A DNA stretch of 64,000 nucleotides, from assembly GCA_038751255.1 (NCBI GenBank), contig JBCDGN010000002.1, positions 47,060 through 111,059 of the forward strand, read 5' to 3'. Each line of letters starts with the position of its first letter. Position 1 is the stretch's first letter. This document shows positions 26,148-35,277 of the stretch, one piece after another. The stretch is from JANSYP01 sp038751255 (lineage in GTDB: Bacteria > Pseudomonadota > Alphaproteobacteria > Rhodobacterales > Rhodobacteraceae). The position numbers and the translations under genes were made by a program. The notes beneath the pieces were generated by a model. The model had not been told where the DNA came from. It worked only from the letters and a program-made list of their open reading frames with translations, and did not search any database.

Positions 26148-26876
26148 ATGACTCGTGCGAGACCCGAGGACTGGTGGCGCCTCACCTCAATGGGCGATGG
26201 CGTTACGCTGATCGATGAGCCGCATATTCTGGAGTTCTATCGCTGTAATTGCTGGCATATTCGCGGGTCGGAAGAGGATCTTTTGATCGATAGCGGCATG
26301 GGGGTGGTCAGCTTGCGCGACTGGGTCCCGCTGGTCAATGAACGTCCCCTCACCGCTGTGGCCAGTCACACCCATTTCGACCATATCGGCTGTCATCACG
26401 AATTTGAAACCCGCGCTGTGCATCGCGCCGAAGCGGATCTTTTGGCGCTGCCTGAGCGGCGCGCCATTTTGGCTGACCCTTATGTTACGGATGCGATTTT
26501 TACGACACTCCCTCCAGAGCCGTATAGATCTGAGACCTATGAGGTGCTGCCGGCCCCTGCCACGCAGATCGTTGAGGATGGCGATATCTTTGCGATTGAT
26601 GATCGACGGTTCGAAGTGATCCACACACCCGGCCACAGTCCCGGCGGCATCGCGCTTTGGGAGACGGATGCCGGCATCCTGTTTTCTGGCGACATCGTCT
26701 ATAACGGCCCATTGGTCGAAGACACCTATCACAGCGATGCAGCCGATTACGTGGCTTCTATGCGGCGACTACGCGATCTCCCTGTGCGCGTGGTGCATGG
26801 CGGCCATTTCCCGAGCTATTCCGGCGACGCCCTTCGGGACCAGATCGATACCTGGTTGCGGGAGAAAGGGCTATGA
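26148..26876 (+). CDS. MBL-fold metallo-hydrolase
   Basis: A metallo-beta-lactamase fold protein of 242 residues. Metal ligands are in SHTHFDHIG (HxHxDH), then HTPGHSPGG, FSGDIVY and HGGHF. The frame is longer upstream, but ATG 26148, nine bases after GGAG, begins the homologous part. The family covers glyoxalase II-like, lactonase and other hydrolases, and the substrate is open. Its stop overlaps the start of the next gene (ATGA), so the two are cotranscribed. Confidence 0.87.
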   Translation: MTRARPEDWWRLTSMGDGVTLIDEPHILEFYRCNCWHIRGSEEDLLIDSGMGVVSLRDWVPLVNERPLTAVASHTHFDHIGCHHEFETRAVHRAEADLLALPERRAILADPYVTDAIFTTLPPEPYRSETYEVLPAPATQIVEDGDIFAIDDRRFEVIHTPGHSPGGIALWETDAGILFSGDIVYNGPLVEDTYHSDAADYVASMRRLRDLPVRVVHGGHFPSYSGDALRDQIDTWLREKGL

Positions 26877-27436
26877 CGCCAAAGTTCGTCTTTGGCTATG
26901 GTTCTTTGGTCAATCGTCGGTCCCATGCCGCACCGCAGGCGCATCCCGCGCGGCTCCGCGGGTGGCAACGCGAATGGTGCCAGACCTCGCTCCGCCCGAC
27001 CCCTTTCTTGTCGGTTCGACCCTCTGCCGATCACGAGGTTCTCGGCCTGATCGCTGAGGTGGCTCAAGAAGACTGGCAAGCACTAGATGAAAGAGAAGCC
27101 GCCTATGAGCGCCACCAGGTCGCCGTTGACGACCATGGCCTCGACCCGAGCCCGCACACGCAAGTTTATGCGATTTGCCCCGATCTTAAAGCGACAACCG
27201 CGGACGGGCCGATCCTGCTGAGCTATCTCGACGTGGTCGTACAGGGATATTTGCATGTCTTTGGGGAGGATGGCGCCAAAGCCTTTTTTGACACCACCGC
27301 GGGTTGGGACCGGCCTGTGCTGAATGATCGCTCGGCACCGCGTTACAGCCGGCACCAGGTTCTCGCCCCAGAAGAAATCGCTTTGGTCGATAACGGGCTC
27401 AAGGCCCTATCTGTGCCGGTGAAAAAGCTGGAATAG
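26873..27436 (+). CDS. Gamma-glutamylcyclotransferase-like protein
   Basis: The 187-residue chain begins with FVFGYGSLVNRRS, the GGCT-fold phosphate-binding YGSL signature. LDEREAAYERHQV around residue 75 carries the likely catalytic glutamate. Family members cyclise gamma-glutamyl groups to 5-oxoproline in glutathione turnover. It overlaps the MBL gene by four bases. Its 3' end overlaps the convergent MATE gene by 30 bases. Confidence 0.83.
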   Translation: MTPKFVFGYGSLVNRRSHAAPQAHPARLRGWQREWCQTSLRPTPFLSVRPSADHEVLGLIAEVAQEDWQALDEREAAYERHQVAVDDHGLDPSPHTQVYAICPDLKATTADGPILLSYLDVVVQGYLHVFGEDGAKAFFDTTAGWDRPVLNDRSAPRYSRHQVLAPEEIALVDNGLKALSVPVKKLE

Positions 27437-28804
27437 TCGGATCTGACGACCAAAAGCGTCCTCAGTTTCGCCCGGCGCGCGTCCGGCGTTCTGGATCACG
27501 CGCACCGCCAGTCCATAAGCAATCGCAGCAAAAATCACACCGCCAACAGCTTGGCCGATCAGCACCCCTGGCGCACCAAAAAACCAAGCGCCGAGGATCA
27601 CGAAAGGGATGGTCCCTAAGGTGTGGCGCCCCCAATTTATCACGGTGGAATAGAATGGGTGCCCTAGATTGTTGAAGGCAGCATTGCAGACGAACAGCGC
27701 GCCATTGAAGAAAAATGCCAGCGCCAGCGGTCCGCAAAAGAGATAGATGAGCCCCCGCATCGTCTCATCGGCGTTGAAAAGGGCCGCGAGAGGTTGCCGG
27801 ATCGCAAAAAGGATCGCGGTCATGATCAGCACAAAGAGAAAGCAAAAGAGCATCCCGTCGCGCAGCGCTGTCCGCACGCGATCAAACTTCTTAGCACCGA
27901 AATTCTGACCGATGATGGGCCCAACTGCGCCTGAGAGGGCAAAGACCACGCCGAAAGCGACGGGTGTCAGACGGCTGATCACGGCCATCCCCGCCACTGC
28001 GGACTCGCCAAATTCGGCCATCGCGCGGGTCACATAGGCTTGACCTACAGGAGTGGCAAGCTGGGTCATGATGGCTGGTGCGGCGATCGCGGCGATGGGA
28101 ACAAAATCCCTGGCAAGCCCGGCTGGCTTCGGCGGAACAAGACCACCATAATGACGAAAGATCGGGTAGAGCGCGTAGGCTCCGATGGCAAAACGCGCCG
28201 CGACAGAAGCCAGCGCCGCGCCGGTGAGTTCCCATCCGAAGCCAAAGATCAACAGGGGATCCAGCGCAGCATTGACGATGCCACCATAGATCGTGGCCAT
28301 CATCGCACGACGGGCGTCGCCATGGGCCCGCAGGATGGCGCCACCGGTGATGCCGATCAGCAAGATGGGCATGCTCGGCACAATGATCCGCAGGTAGAGC
28401 ACGGCGAGATCTGCGGTCTGATCGCGGGCGCCGAGCAGCCGCACCAAATAGGGCACGCTCAGCCAAACAACCGTTGCGAAAATGGCTGCAAAAGCGAAGC
28501 CATAAATCAGGGCATGGGTGGCTCGGGCGCGCGCAAGTTCGGCATCTCCCGCGCCTAGAGCGCGCGCCACCAATGCGCCCGCCGCAATGGCGATCCCAAT
28601 GCTGAAGGAGGTGGTGAAGAAAAGAATAGCAGCGGCATAGCCGATGGCCGCCGCAAGCTCTGCCTTGCCGAGCATAGAAATGAAGATCATGTCGACGAAA
28701 TCGACAACAAAAACCGACATCAGTCCCAGTGAAGCCGTCAGCGACATCACGGTCACATGACGGAAAAGATTGCCTGTGACGAACTTCGCTTGAGTGTCTG
28801 CCAT
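27407..28804 (-). CDS. MATE family efflux transporter
   Basis: The 465-residue protein has about 12 membrane segments in two related halves, starting at FRHVTVMSLTASLGLMSVFVVDFVDMIFISMLGK, the typical MATE entry sequence. GALVARALGAGD and the second-half SGAVGPIIGQNFGAKKFDRV are conserved. It exports cationic compounds against Na+ or H+. An in-frame GTG at 28822 would add six residues, but neither start has a strong SD. Confidence 0.92.
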   Translation of the reverse strand: MADTQAKFVTGNLFRHVTVMSLTASLGLMSVFVVDFVDMIFISMLGKAELAAAIGYAAAILFFTTSFSIGIAIAAGALVARALGAGDAELARARATHALIYGFAFAAIFATVVWLSVPYLVRLLGARDQTADLAVLYLRIIVPSMPILLIGITGGAILRAHGDARRAMMATIYGGIVNAALDPLLIFGFGWELTGAALASVAARFAIGAYALYPIFRHYGGLVPPKPAGLARDFVPIAAIAAPAIMTQLATPVGQAYVTRAMAEFGESAVAGMAVISRLTPVAFGVVFALSGAVGPIIGQNFGAKKFDRVRTALRDGMLFCFLFVLIMTAILFAIRQPLAALFNADETMRGLIYLFCGPLALAFFFNGALFVCNAAFNNLGHPFYSTVINWGRHTLGTIPFVILGAWFFGAPGVLIGQAVGGVIFAAIAYGLAVRVIQNAGRAPGETEDAFGRQIRLFQLFHRHR

Positions 28805-29087
28805 ATTCCGCCCCCGCGGCACGCTGTACCGGTGTCTTGAACCTCTTCAGCCTGCCGTCGATTAGGGTCTAATCCACTCTGACGAGGGATGCGAAAGATT
28901 CCTTTGCACCACCTCGAAAGCCGAGGCTTGGCAGTCATTGTGTCAGAAACCGGTATCAGTTCCACAATTCAAGACTGCATTGGTGAACCGAGCCTGCTTT
29001 TTAACTGGTTCACAGGGGTTAACTTCTTGACGCAAGGACATCGGTCGCTGAATGATCAAACTAAATTTGTCTAACGGGAGCAATGCG

Positions 29088-29813
29088 ATGAGTTTCATGC
29101 ACGCTTTGAAGAGCGCAACACTCGGAACTGTCATCTGTCTGTCAGGGTTTTTTACTTTCGGCGCGATGGCGGCCACGATTACCCCTGTTTCTTCGATTAG
29201 CGGCGGAGCAGTCGTGGATCTCAGCGGTCTGGCAACGAACACTCCACTTTCAACGACGGAACAGGCGTTTCAGGATGCTGGCCTCGCAAGTCTTTCCGTG
29301 AGCAGTACCCCTACGAGCTTCTCAGAACTCTACAACTCAAGCACTGCATTCAATGCTGGGCGCGCACTCTTCGCAACGGACAACGGTGCGTTGATCGCGC
29401 TCGACCCCGGCGCCGGAGTTGATTTTGCAAAGCCTACTTTCACCTTCGCTTTCACATCAGCGATTAAAGAGTTCGGATTCCGGCTTGCGGATACAAGCTC
29501 TTCGTTCTCCGAACCAAGAATCAGCTTTCTGCTTGGCGGCAACCAAGTTGCACAACTGGACATACCCGATATCTTCAACGCACAGACATTCTTTGGCTAT
29601 TCCTTGGATATGCCTTTCGACGTAGTCGTCCTAGATACCGATATCGTTTCGGGCAATGGCGTTTCAGGTTTCGACGGTATCGGCGTTACGCAAATCACCA
29701 GGGGGGCATTTATGTCCGTTCCTTCACCGCTGCCAGCCGTTCCCCTCCCCGCAGCGGGGGTGCTGCTGCTGACCGGATTGGGGGCGCTATTGCTGCGAAA
29801 GCGATTGTCCTAA
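29088..29813 (+). CDS. VPLPA-CTERM sorting domain protein
   Basis: A secreted protein of 241 residues. The signal peptide is MSFMHALKSATLGTVICLSG up to AMAA. A beta-rich body contains a PEP-CTERM-like FTFAFTSAIKEFGFRLAD segment. The tail is AVPLPAAGVLLLTGLGALLL followed by RKRLS: the VPLPA motif, a membrane helix and a basic end. This C-terminus marks proteins cleaved by an exosortase (exosortase D type) and displayed or released at the surface. GGGAG eight bases before ATG 29088 decides the start over 29052. No exosortase gene is in the window. Confidence 0.88.
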   Translation: MSFMHALKSATLGTVICLSGFFTFGAMAATITPVSSISGGAVVDLSGLATNTPLSTTEQAFQDAGLASLSVSSTPTSFSELYNSSTAFNAGRALFATDNGALIALDPGAGVDFAKPTFTFAFTSAIKEFGFRLADTSSSFSEPRISFLLGGNQVAQLDIPDIFNAQTFFGYSLDMPFDVVVLDTDIVSGNGVSGFDGIGVTQITRGAFMSVPSPLPAVPLPAAGVLLLTGLGALLLRKRLS

Positions 29814-29884
29814 CGCTTGTCTGAACGCAAAATCTAGCCCGCGAAAAACCTATCGCACACGGGCAGCCGGTTGAGCTTTGTATT

Positions 29885-31210
29885 TTAATCAAGGGCTTTC
29901 GGCGCCGACTGCATCAACGGCATGAATTCCGCCATCTCTGGGCCGCGCGCGCGGCCGGTCAGAGCCTTTCTGAGCGGCATGAAGAGCTGCTTGCCTTTGC
30001 GTCCTGAGGCCGATTTGACCGCGCTGGTCCAGGCGCTCCAAGTCTCAGACGTGTAGGGCGGCGGTGGGAGCGTCGCCAAGGCCTCGCGTACAAAGGCCGT
30101 GTCTTCGTCGGAAACCTCTGGCGTTGCGCCCTCAGAAAGGATCTGCCACCAGCCTGCCAAATCGGCGCGGGTCTCAACATTCTCACGGATCACTCCCCAA
30201 AAGGGACTTGCCATTTCCTCTGGCACGCCAGCAGCCGCGACATCCTCTGCCACCGCTTCAAAAGGAAGGTGATGCAGATAACGCGCGCTGAGCGGAGCGA
30301 GATCGGCCACATCAAACTTGGTCGGCGCAGCGCCGAAACGTGAGATATCAAAGCCCTCGATCAACTCATCGATGGAGCCTCTGAGCTCTACCGGATCGGC
30401 GGAGCCCAATCGCGCCAACTGGCTGAGGATTGCCATCGGCTCTAGCCCGTTTGCGCGCAGATCGCGAATGGCCAGAGTGCCGAGACGCTTGGACAGCGCC
30501 TCCCCCTGCGGTCCGGTAAGAAGCGAGTGGTGCGCGAACCGTGGGGCCTGACCGCCGAGCGCTTCGATGATTTGTATCTGCGTTGCGGTGTTGGTGACGT
30601 GATCGGCCCCGCGCACCACATCGGTGATACCCATTTCCGTATCATCGACCACCGAAGCAAGCGTGTAGAGCACTTGGCCATCGCCACGGATCAAGACCGG
30701 GTCCGACACGCTGGCAGCATCAATGGATTGCGGGCCCAAAATGCCATCTTCCCACTCGATCCGCGCGTGGTTCAGTAAGAACCGCCAATGACCGGACCGC
30801 TCTGACCGAAGCTTGGCCTTTTCCGCATCACTCAGTTTCAGCGCCGCGCGATCATATACAGGCGGTTTACCCATATTGAGCTGTTTTTTGCGTTTCAGAT
30901 CGAGCTCTGACGGTGTCTCGAACGCCTCATAAAACCGCTCTGCGGCGCGCAAACTGTCTGCCGCGTCTGCATAGCGCTCCAAACGGGACGATTGCCGTTC
31001 CACCCGGTCCCAGGTCAGCCCGAGCCATTCCAGATCTTCCTTGATCGCATCGACATAGTCTTCTTTCGAGCGCTCCGGATCGGTGTCGTCGATGCGCAGG
31101 ATGAATGTGCCGCCGGATTTCCGGGCGATCAGGTAATTGAACAGCGCCGTGCGCAGGTTGCCGACATGGATGTAGCCCGTGGGCGACGGGGCGAAGCGAG
31201 TGGTGGTCAT
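29885..31210 (-). CDS. gltX: Glutamyl-tRNA synthetase
   Basis: A class I synthetase of 441 residues. FAPSPTGYIHVGNLRTALFNYL carries the HIGH-equivalent HVGN, ILRIDDTDPERS follows, and EALSKRLG is the KMSKS-equivalent. The C-terminal anticodon-binding helical domain includes GRKGKQLFMPLRKALTG. Many alphaproteobacteria have two GluRS enzymes, one charging tRNA-Gln with Glu for later amidation. Which one this is cannot be decided here. No terminator with a U-run is obvious after it. Confidence 0.95.
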   Translation of the reverse strand: MTTTRFAPSPTGYIHVGNLRTALFNYLIARKSGGTFILRIDDTDPERSKEDYVDAIKEDLEWLGLTWDRVERQSSRLERYADAADSLRAAERFYEAFETPSELDLKRKKQLNMGKPPVYDRAALKLSDAEKAKLRSERSGHWRFLLNHARIEWEDGILGPQSIDAASVSDPVLIRGDGQVLYTLASVVDDTEMGITDVVRGADHVTNTATQIQIIEALGGQAPRFAHHSLLTGPQGEALSKRLGTLAIRDLRANGLEPMAILSQLARLGSADPVELRGSIDELIEGFDISRFGAAPTKFDVADLAPLSARYLHHLPFEAVAEDVAAAGVPEEMASPFWGVIRENVETRADLAGWWQILSEGATPEVSDEDTAFVREALATLPPPPYTSETWSAWTSAVKSASGRKGKQLFMPLRKALTGRARGPEMAEFMPLMQSAPKALD

Positions 31211-31334
31211 GGGATACTCCTGTCGCGCCCCTCAACCATAAGGCTTGAGGATTGTCCAGAAAGCCTTTGTTTCTGGGACCAGCCAGCGGGTCTTGCACAG
31301 GCCGTCTTCTGGGCGCGAACCGCTGTGGAGTCGC

Positions 31335-31763
31335 TCAGCGTGGCAGCACAGTCCAGCGCGTTGCAAGGTCTTCCAATCCCGCCGAGATGATCTTGGGCAA
31401 AACCGCCTCGTCTATCCGTGCCAGACGGGTGATGTAGAGACAGGATTTTCCCAACCGATGTGGTCCCAGTTGATCGAGCATCTCGCCCAAATTCGAATAG
31501 CCCGGCATGATGTAGAGCACCAACTCACGCTTGCGCGGCGCAAATCCCGTAGCCAAGCACTGACCGCTATGACCGCTTTCATAGGTATACTCGTAGCGCC
31601 CGTAGCCGACCATATTCGTGCCCCAGATCATCGGCTTGAACCCCGTCGTCTGGCGAAAGATCTCGTCCAGGCGCAGCGCATCCACGCGTCGCTGATCGGG
31701 GGTCACCGCGGCGAGAAATGCAGAGACATCTGCGTCGCTGGGCTGTGTCATTGCCTCGACCAT
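31335..31763 (-). CDS. DUF1801 domain protein
   Basis: The 142 residues match the YdhG-like DUF1801 family: LRLDEIFRQTTGFKPMIWGTNMVGYGRYEY, then TGFAPRKRELVLYIMPGYSN and LGPHRLGKSCLYI. The fold binds small ligands in a few members but the role is unknown. GGAG lies eight bases before the ATG at 31763. It is 124 bases from the start of gltX on the same strand and divergent from the zincin gene. Confidence 0.85.
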   Translation of the reverse strand: MVEAMTQPSDADVSAFLAAVTPDQRRVDALRLDEIFRQTTGFKPMIWGTNMVGYGRYEYTYESGHSGQCLATGFAPRKRELVLYIMPGYSNLGEMLDQLGPHRLGKSCLYITRLARIDEAVLPKIISAGLEDLATRWTVLPR

Positions 31764-31845
31764 CTCTCACGCTCCTTTTCTGTACTGTCGCTGGTGCCGT
31801 GCAACAAGCGCTTTTCGACCTGCTGGTGCCGCGCCATAAGACCCT

Positions 31846-32259
31846 ATGCCTGATACGCACCCAAGCCCCGGGACTGCACCTAGTTTAGCCGATCTCGAAG
31901 CGCTTGCCCAAGCGGCAATCGAAGCCCTGCCCGCGGAATTCGCGAGCCCCGCAAAAGCGATCGTCTTGCGTGTAGAGGACCTTGCAAGTGACGAGATGTT
32001 GATGTCGCTTGGCGTCGAAGATGCCTTTGCACTCACAGGGCTTTACGACGGCATCCCTCTGACCGAGAAATCGGTGATGGATCAACCACAAGGACCTGAT
32101 GCAATTTGGCTCTTTCGACGCGCGATCTTGGATGAATGGGTCGCGCGCGGCGATGTAGACCTTGCCGAATTGGTCAGCCATGTGATGGTGCATGAGTTGG
32201 CGCATCACTTCGGCTGGTCAGACGATGATGTCGCCGCCATCGACCGGTGGTGGGAATGA
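31846..32259 (+). CDS. Small zincin-like metallopeptidase family protein
   Basis: The 137-residue protein ends in VMVHELAHHFGWSDDD, an HExxH zinc motif followed by a His and an acidic cluster, as in the short metallopeptidase (DUF1025-type) family. Upstream blocks include LTGLYDGIPLTEKS and IWLFRRAILDEW, also typical. It is cytosolic with no signal peptide. The substrate is unknown. Confidence 0.85.
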   Translation: MPDTHPSPGTAPSLADLEALAQAAIEALPAEFASPAKAIVLRVEDLASDEMLMSLGVEDAFALTGLYDGIPLTEKSVMDQPQGPDAIWLFRRAILDEWVARGDVDLAELVSHVMVHELAHHFGWSDDDVAAIDRWWE

Positions 32260-32420
32260 CTACGATGAGCGTGGCGAAACACGTACGCCCGCCATTTGCG
32301 CGCAGTCCCGCAACAATTCCACACAAGTCACAACACTAATGCGCGATATCGGTCGTTGAAGGGTCGTCTTATGCCGCAACGCTCCTAGATGTCGTGGGGA
32401 ACGAACAAGGAGACCTTCCG

Positions 32421-33335
32421 ATGACATTCACTCGCCGTCAAGCGCTCGCGACCTCCGCCGCTTTGCCTGCCGCAGCGCTGAGCGCGCCGGCCGTCTTTGC
32501 CGCCGCCGACAAGATGGGCCCGTCCATGGGCAAGCACAATCGGTTCCTTCTGGGCGATTATGAGGTGACCACGCTGCTTGTCGGAACCTCTGAACGCGAA
32601 AATCCCCATGGCATGTTCGGTGTGAATGTATCGCCAGAGGAGTTTGCACGGGTATCAGAGGAAAACTTCATCCCACACGACCGTGCACAAGCCTATTTTA
32701 CACCGACCATCGTTAACACCGGCGACGCGCTCATCCTCTTCGACACCGGACTAAGCCCAGAGGGAACCAGTGCGGCGATGGCCGAAGCGGGCTACAGCCC
32801 TGACCAAGTCGACACCGTGATCATCACTCATATGCATCCTGACCATATTGGCGGCTTGATGGGAGAGGGCGGAGAAACCTTCTCCAACGCCGCCTATATC
32901 ACCGGCGCGGTCGAACATAACTTTTGGACTGGGACACCAAACGAGCGGATCGAAGCCAAGGTGATCCCACTCAACGATAAGTTCAGCTTTATCGACGCAG
33001 GCGCTTCGGTGGCCCCAGGGATCACTGCCGTGGATACCTCGGGACACACACCTGGTCATATGGCCTATATGATCGAGAGCGGTGGAAAACAGATGCTGCT
33101 GGTCGCGGATATGGTGGCTCACCCGGTGTGGTCGCTCGCCTATCCCGATTGGCAATTTAAGTTCGACGCGGACAAAGAGGCAGCGGTGCAAACTCGTCGG
33201 CGCGTCTTGGATATGCTCGCAGCTGAAAAGATGCCGTTCATCGGTTATCACATGCCGTTCCCGGCCATTGGGTATGTCGAATCCCGCGACGGTGGTTTCC
33301 GCTATGTTCCTGCCGCAAACCAAACCATGTTCTAA
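32421..33335 (+). CDS. Exported MBL-fold metallo-hydrolase
   Basis: The 304-residue protein starts with a twin-arginine-like leader (TRRQALATSAALPAAALSAPAVFA). It has MBL ligands THMHPDHIGG, SGHTPGHM and VADMVAHP. The layout resembles periplasmic hydrolases acting on lactones or organophosphates, but the substrate is open. ATG 32421 follows AAGGAGA at good distance and puts the RR motif near the N-terminus. It is a separate unit, ended by a terminator. Confidence 0.87.
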   Translation: MTFTRRQALATSAALPAAALSAPAVFAAADKMGPSMGKHNRFLLGDYEVTTLLVGTSERENPHGMFGVNVSPEEFARVSEENFIPHDRAQAYFTPTIVNTGDALILFDTGLSPEGTSAAMAEAGYSPDQVDTVIITHMHPDHIGGLMGEGGETFSNAAYITGAVEHNFWTGTPNERIEAKVIPLNDKFSFIDAGASVAPGITAVDTSGHTPGHMAYMIESGGKQMLLVADMVAHPVWSLAYPDWQFKFDADKEAAVQTRRRVLDMLAAEKMPFIGYHMPFPAIGYVESRDGGFRYVPAANQTMF

Positions 33336-33397
33336 GACCAGATCGCCCTTGTCCTAGGGCGGTCGGAAAGGCGGCTTTTATCGGCCGCGTCAGACAC

Positions 33398-33436
33398 AAA
33401 AGCTCTCGTCGTTATCGCGACGGGAGCTTTCTTTTC
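33398..33436 (+). terminator. Rho-independent terminator after the exported MBL gene
   Basis: AAAGCTCTCGTCG (33399-33411) pairs with CGACGGGAGCTTT (33418-33430) apart from one mismatch. The loop is six bases, and CTTTT follows. A shorter hairpin (CGCCCT / AGGGCG) lies just upstream near 33347-33362. Confidence 0.85.
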
Positions 33437-33582
33437 CGCTGACTGCAAACCGACTTAGCAATTTTAATTCCAGACTATAATTGTCGGATTGACATACATT
33501 ACTGATTAACTAAGGTTTGCGCGCGAAAGCGAGCGGTCGATAGTTGGCAAGCCGACACCTCACCCTCATGACGGAGCCGGCA

Positions 33583-33729
33583 ATGCACCCTGTCACCTCA
33601 CGATCTGAACCAACGCGATTCACCTGGAGGGATATCCTTCCACTCATTTTTGAGTTTCGCCGCCCTCGCCCGATCAATCTCGATTGGCTGCTCGATCAGT
33701 TCGAGCGCGATACAAGGGGTGGCCGTTGA
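33583..33729 (+). CDS. Possible small protein, 48 residues
   Basis: The ATG at 33583 follows CGGAG by six bases and opens a 48-codon frame (MHPVTSRSEPTRFTWRDILP, then FEFRRPRPINLDWLLDQFER). It lies 77 bases before the first imelysin gene, on the same strand, in the otherwise empty stretch 33437-33806. The composition looks coding and amphipathic. I do not recognise it. It could be a short regulator or leader ORF of the iron cluster, or chance. Confidence 0.35.
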   Translation: MHPVTSRSEPTRFTWRDILPLIFEFRRPRPINLDWLLDQFERDTRGGR

Positions 33730-33806
33730 TAGAGATAACCAAAGAACGCTCTAGTTGGTGCAGATAGTCACTCAGAACAAGTTCACCGAAAAGGAAAGCG
33801 AAACCT

Positions 33807-35075
33807 ATGAAAAAACTGACCCTTGCCTCAAGCGTCTTGGCCCTCGGTCTTGGCGGCGCAGCCATGGCGCAAAGCACCAGCAAGGCCGACATCCTCGCGA
33901 CCTATTCAGACATCGCAGAAGCGAAATATGCTGACAGCCTTGCAGCAGCCGAAAAGCTGCAAGCCGCGGTCGACGCATTGATCGCATCGCCTTCTGCTGA
34001 AGCTCTTCAGGCCGCGAAAGAAGCGTGGCTGGCGGCCCGTGTTCCCTATCAGCAGACCGAGGTTTACCGGTTCGGCAACGCGATTGTCGATGATTGGGAA
34101 GGCAAAGTGAACGCCTGGCCGCTCGATGAGGGTCTGATCGATTACGTTGACGCGTCTTATGGCGGCCCAACCGATGAAAACGAAGCCGCAGCGCTGAATG
34201 TCATCGCGAACCCAAGCTTCACTCTGGGCGGTGTTGAGGTCGACGCCTCCGAAATCACCCCAGCCCTTTTGGAAGAAACCCTGCAAGAAGCCGATGGGGT
34301 CGAGGCCAATGTCGCCACCGGCTATCACGCCATTGAGTTTTTGCTTTGGGGCCAGGACCTGAACGGTCATGGGGCCGGCGCTGGTATGCGTCCCTGGAGC
34401 GATTATGCCCAGGGCGAGGCCTGCACTGGGGGCAACTGCGACCGCCGTGCCGCGTATCTCAAAGCAGCAACCGATCTTTTGGTCTCGGACCTGGCCTGGA
34501 TGACTGAACAATGGGGTGCCACCGGCGCCGCACGCACAGAAGTCACCGCCGATGAAGACGCTGGTATCTCTGCCATTCTGACGGGTATGGGATCATTGTC
34601 CTATGGTGAACAGGCAGGGGAACGGATGCGTCTTGGCCTGATGCTGAACGATCCAGAAGAAGAGCATGATTGCTTCTCGGACAACACACATAACAGCCAC
34701 TACTACGACGGCTTGGGCATCCAAAACGTCTACTTGGGTGAGTATGTGCGTTCAAACGGCGAAATGGTCTCTGGGCCATCGCTGTCCGATCTGGTGGCCG
34801 AGACCGATCCATCGCTCGACGTCGAGATGCAAACCAAGCTGGCTGCAACTATGATGGCTCTGGGTCGGATCAAATCCACCGCCGAAGCTGGGTTTGCCTA
34901 TGACCAGATGCTGGAACGCGGCAATGCCGCGGGCGAAGCACTTGTGATGGGCGGTGTGCAAGGTCTGATCGATCAGACCCGCACCATCGAGCGGATCATC
35001 GCGGCACTTGGCGCAGACGGCATCAGCATCGAAGGCTCTGACAGCCTCGACAACCCAGACGCGGTTTTCCAGTAA
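33807..35075 (+). CDS. Imelysin-family periplasmic protein (IrpA-like)
   Basis: The 422-residue protein has a Sec signal peptide (MKKLTLASSVLALGLGGAAM, ending AMAQ). The imelysin GxHxxE motif is in GYHAIEFLLWGQDLNG, with a late HDCFSDNTHNSHYYD block and VSGPSLSDLV. Imelysins are linked to iron uptake; the peptidase name is historical and peptidase activity is doubtful. It is the first gene of an imelysin / di-heme / imelysin set. AAAGGAAAG lies about 14 bases before the ATG. Confidence 0.9.
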   Translation: MKKLTLASSVLALGLGGAAMAQSTSKADILATYSDIAEAKYADSLAAAEKLQAAVDALIASPSAEALQAAKEAWLAARVPYQQTEVYRFGNAIVDDWEGKVNAWPLDEGLIDYVDASYGGPTDENEAAALNVIANPSFTLGGVEVDASEITPALLEETLQEADGVEANVATGYHAIEFLLWGQDLNGHGAGAGMRPWSDYAQGEACTGGNCDRRAAYLKAATDLLVSDLAWMTEQWGATGAARTEVTADEDAGISAILTGMGSLSYGEQAGERMRLGLMLNDPEEEHDCFSDNTHNSHYYDGLGIQNVYLGEYVRSNGEMVSGPSLSDLVAETDPSLDVEMQTKLAATMMALGRIKSTAEAGFAYDQMLERGNAAGEALVMGGVQGLIDQTRTIERIIAALGADGISIEGSDSLDNPDAVFQ

Positions 35076-35277
35076 TCAACGGGCGGCTGATCCCAGGCAC
35101 TGCTCACGGGCAGATCGACAAAGCCTTGGGAGCCTGAAATTTAGCGAGATCGCGCCCTTCGTGGCGCGGTTTCTCGACGCCAAGTGGCTTGCCGAAACTG
35201 GTCACGCCGTTGGCCAAGTTTTAGTCAGATTTTCCCATGCATTTCCGCACACTGTTCGGAGAGACACAGGAAGGCTC

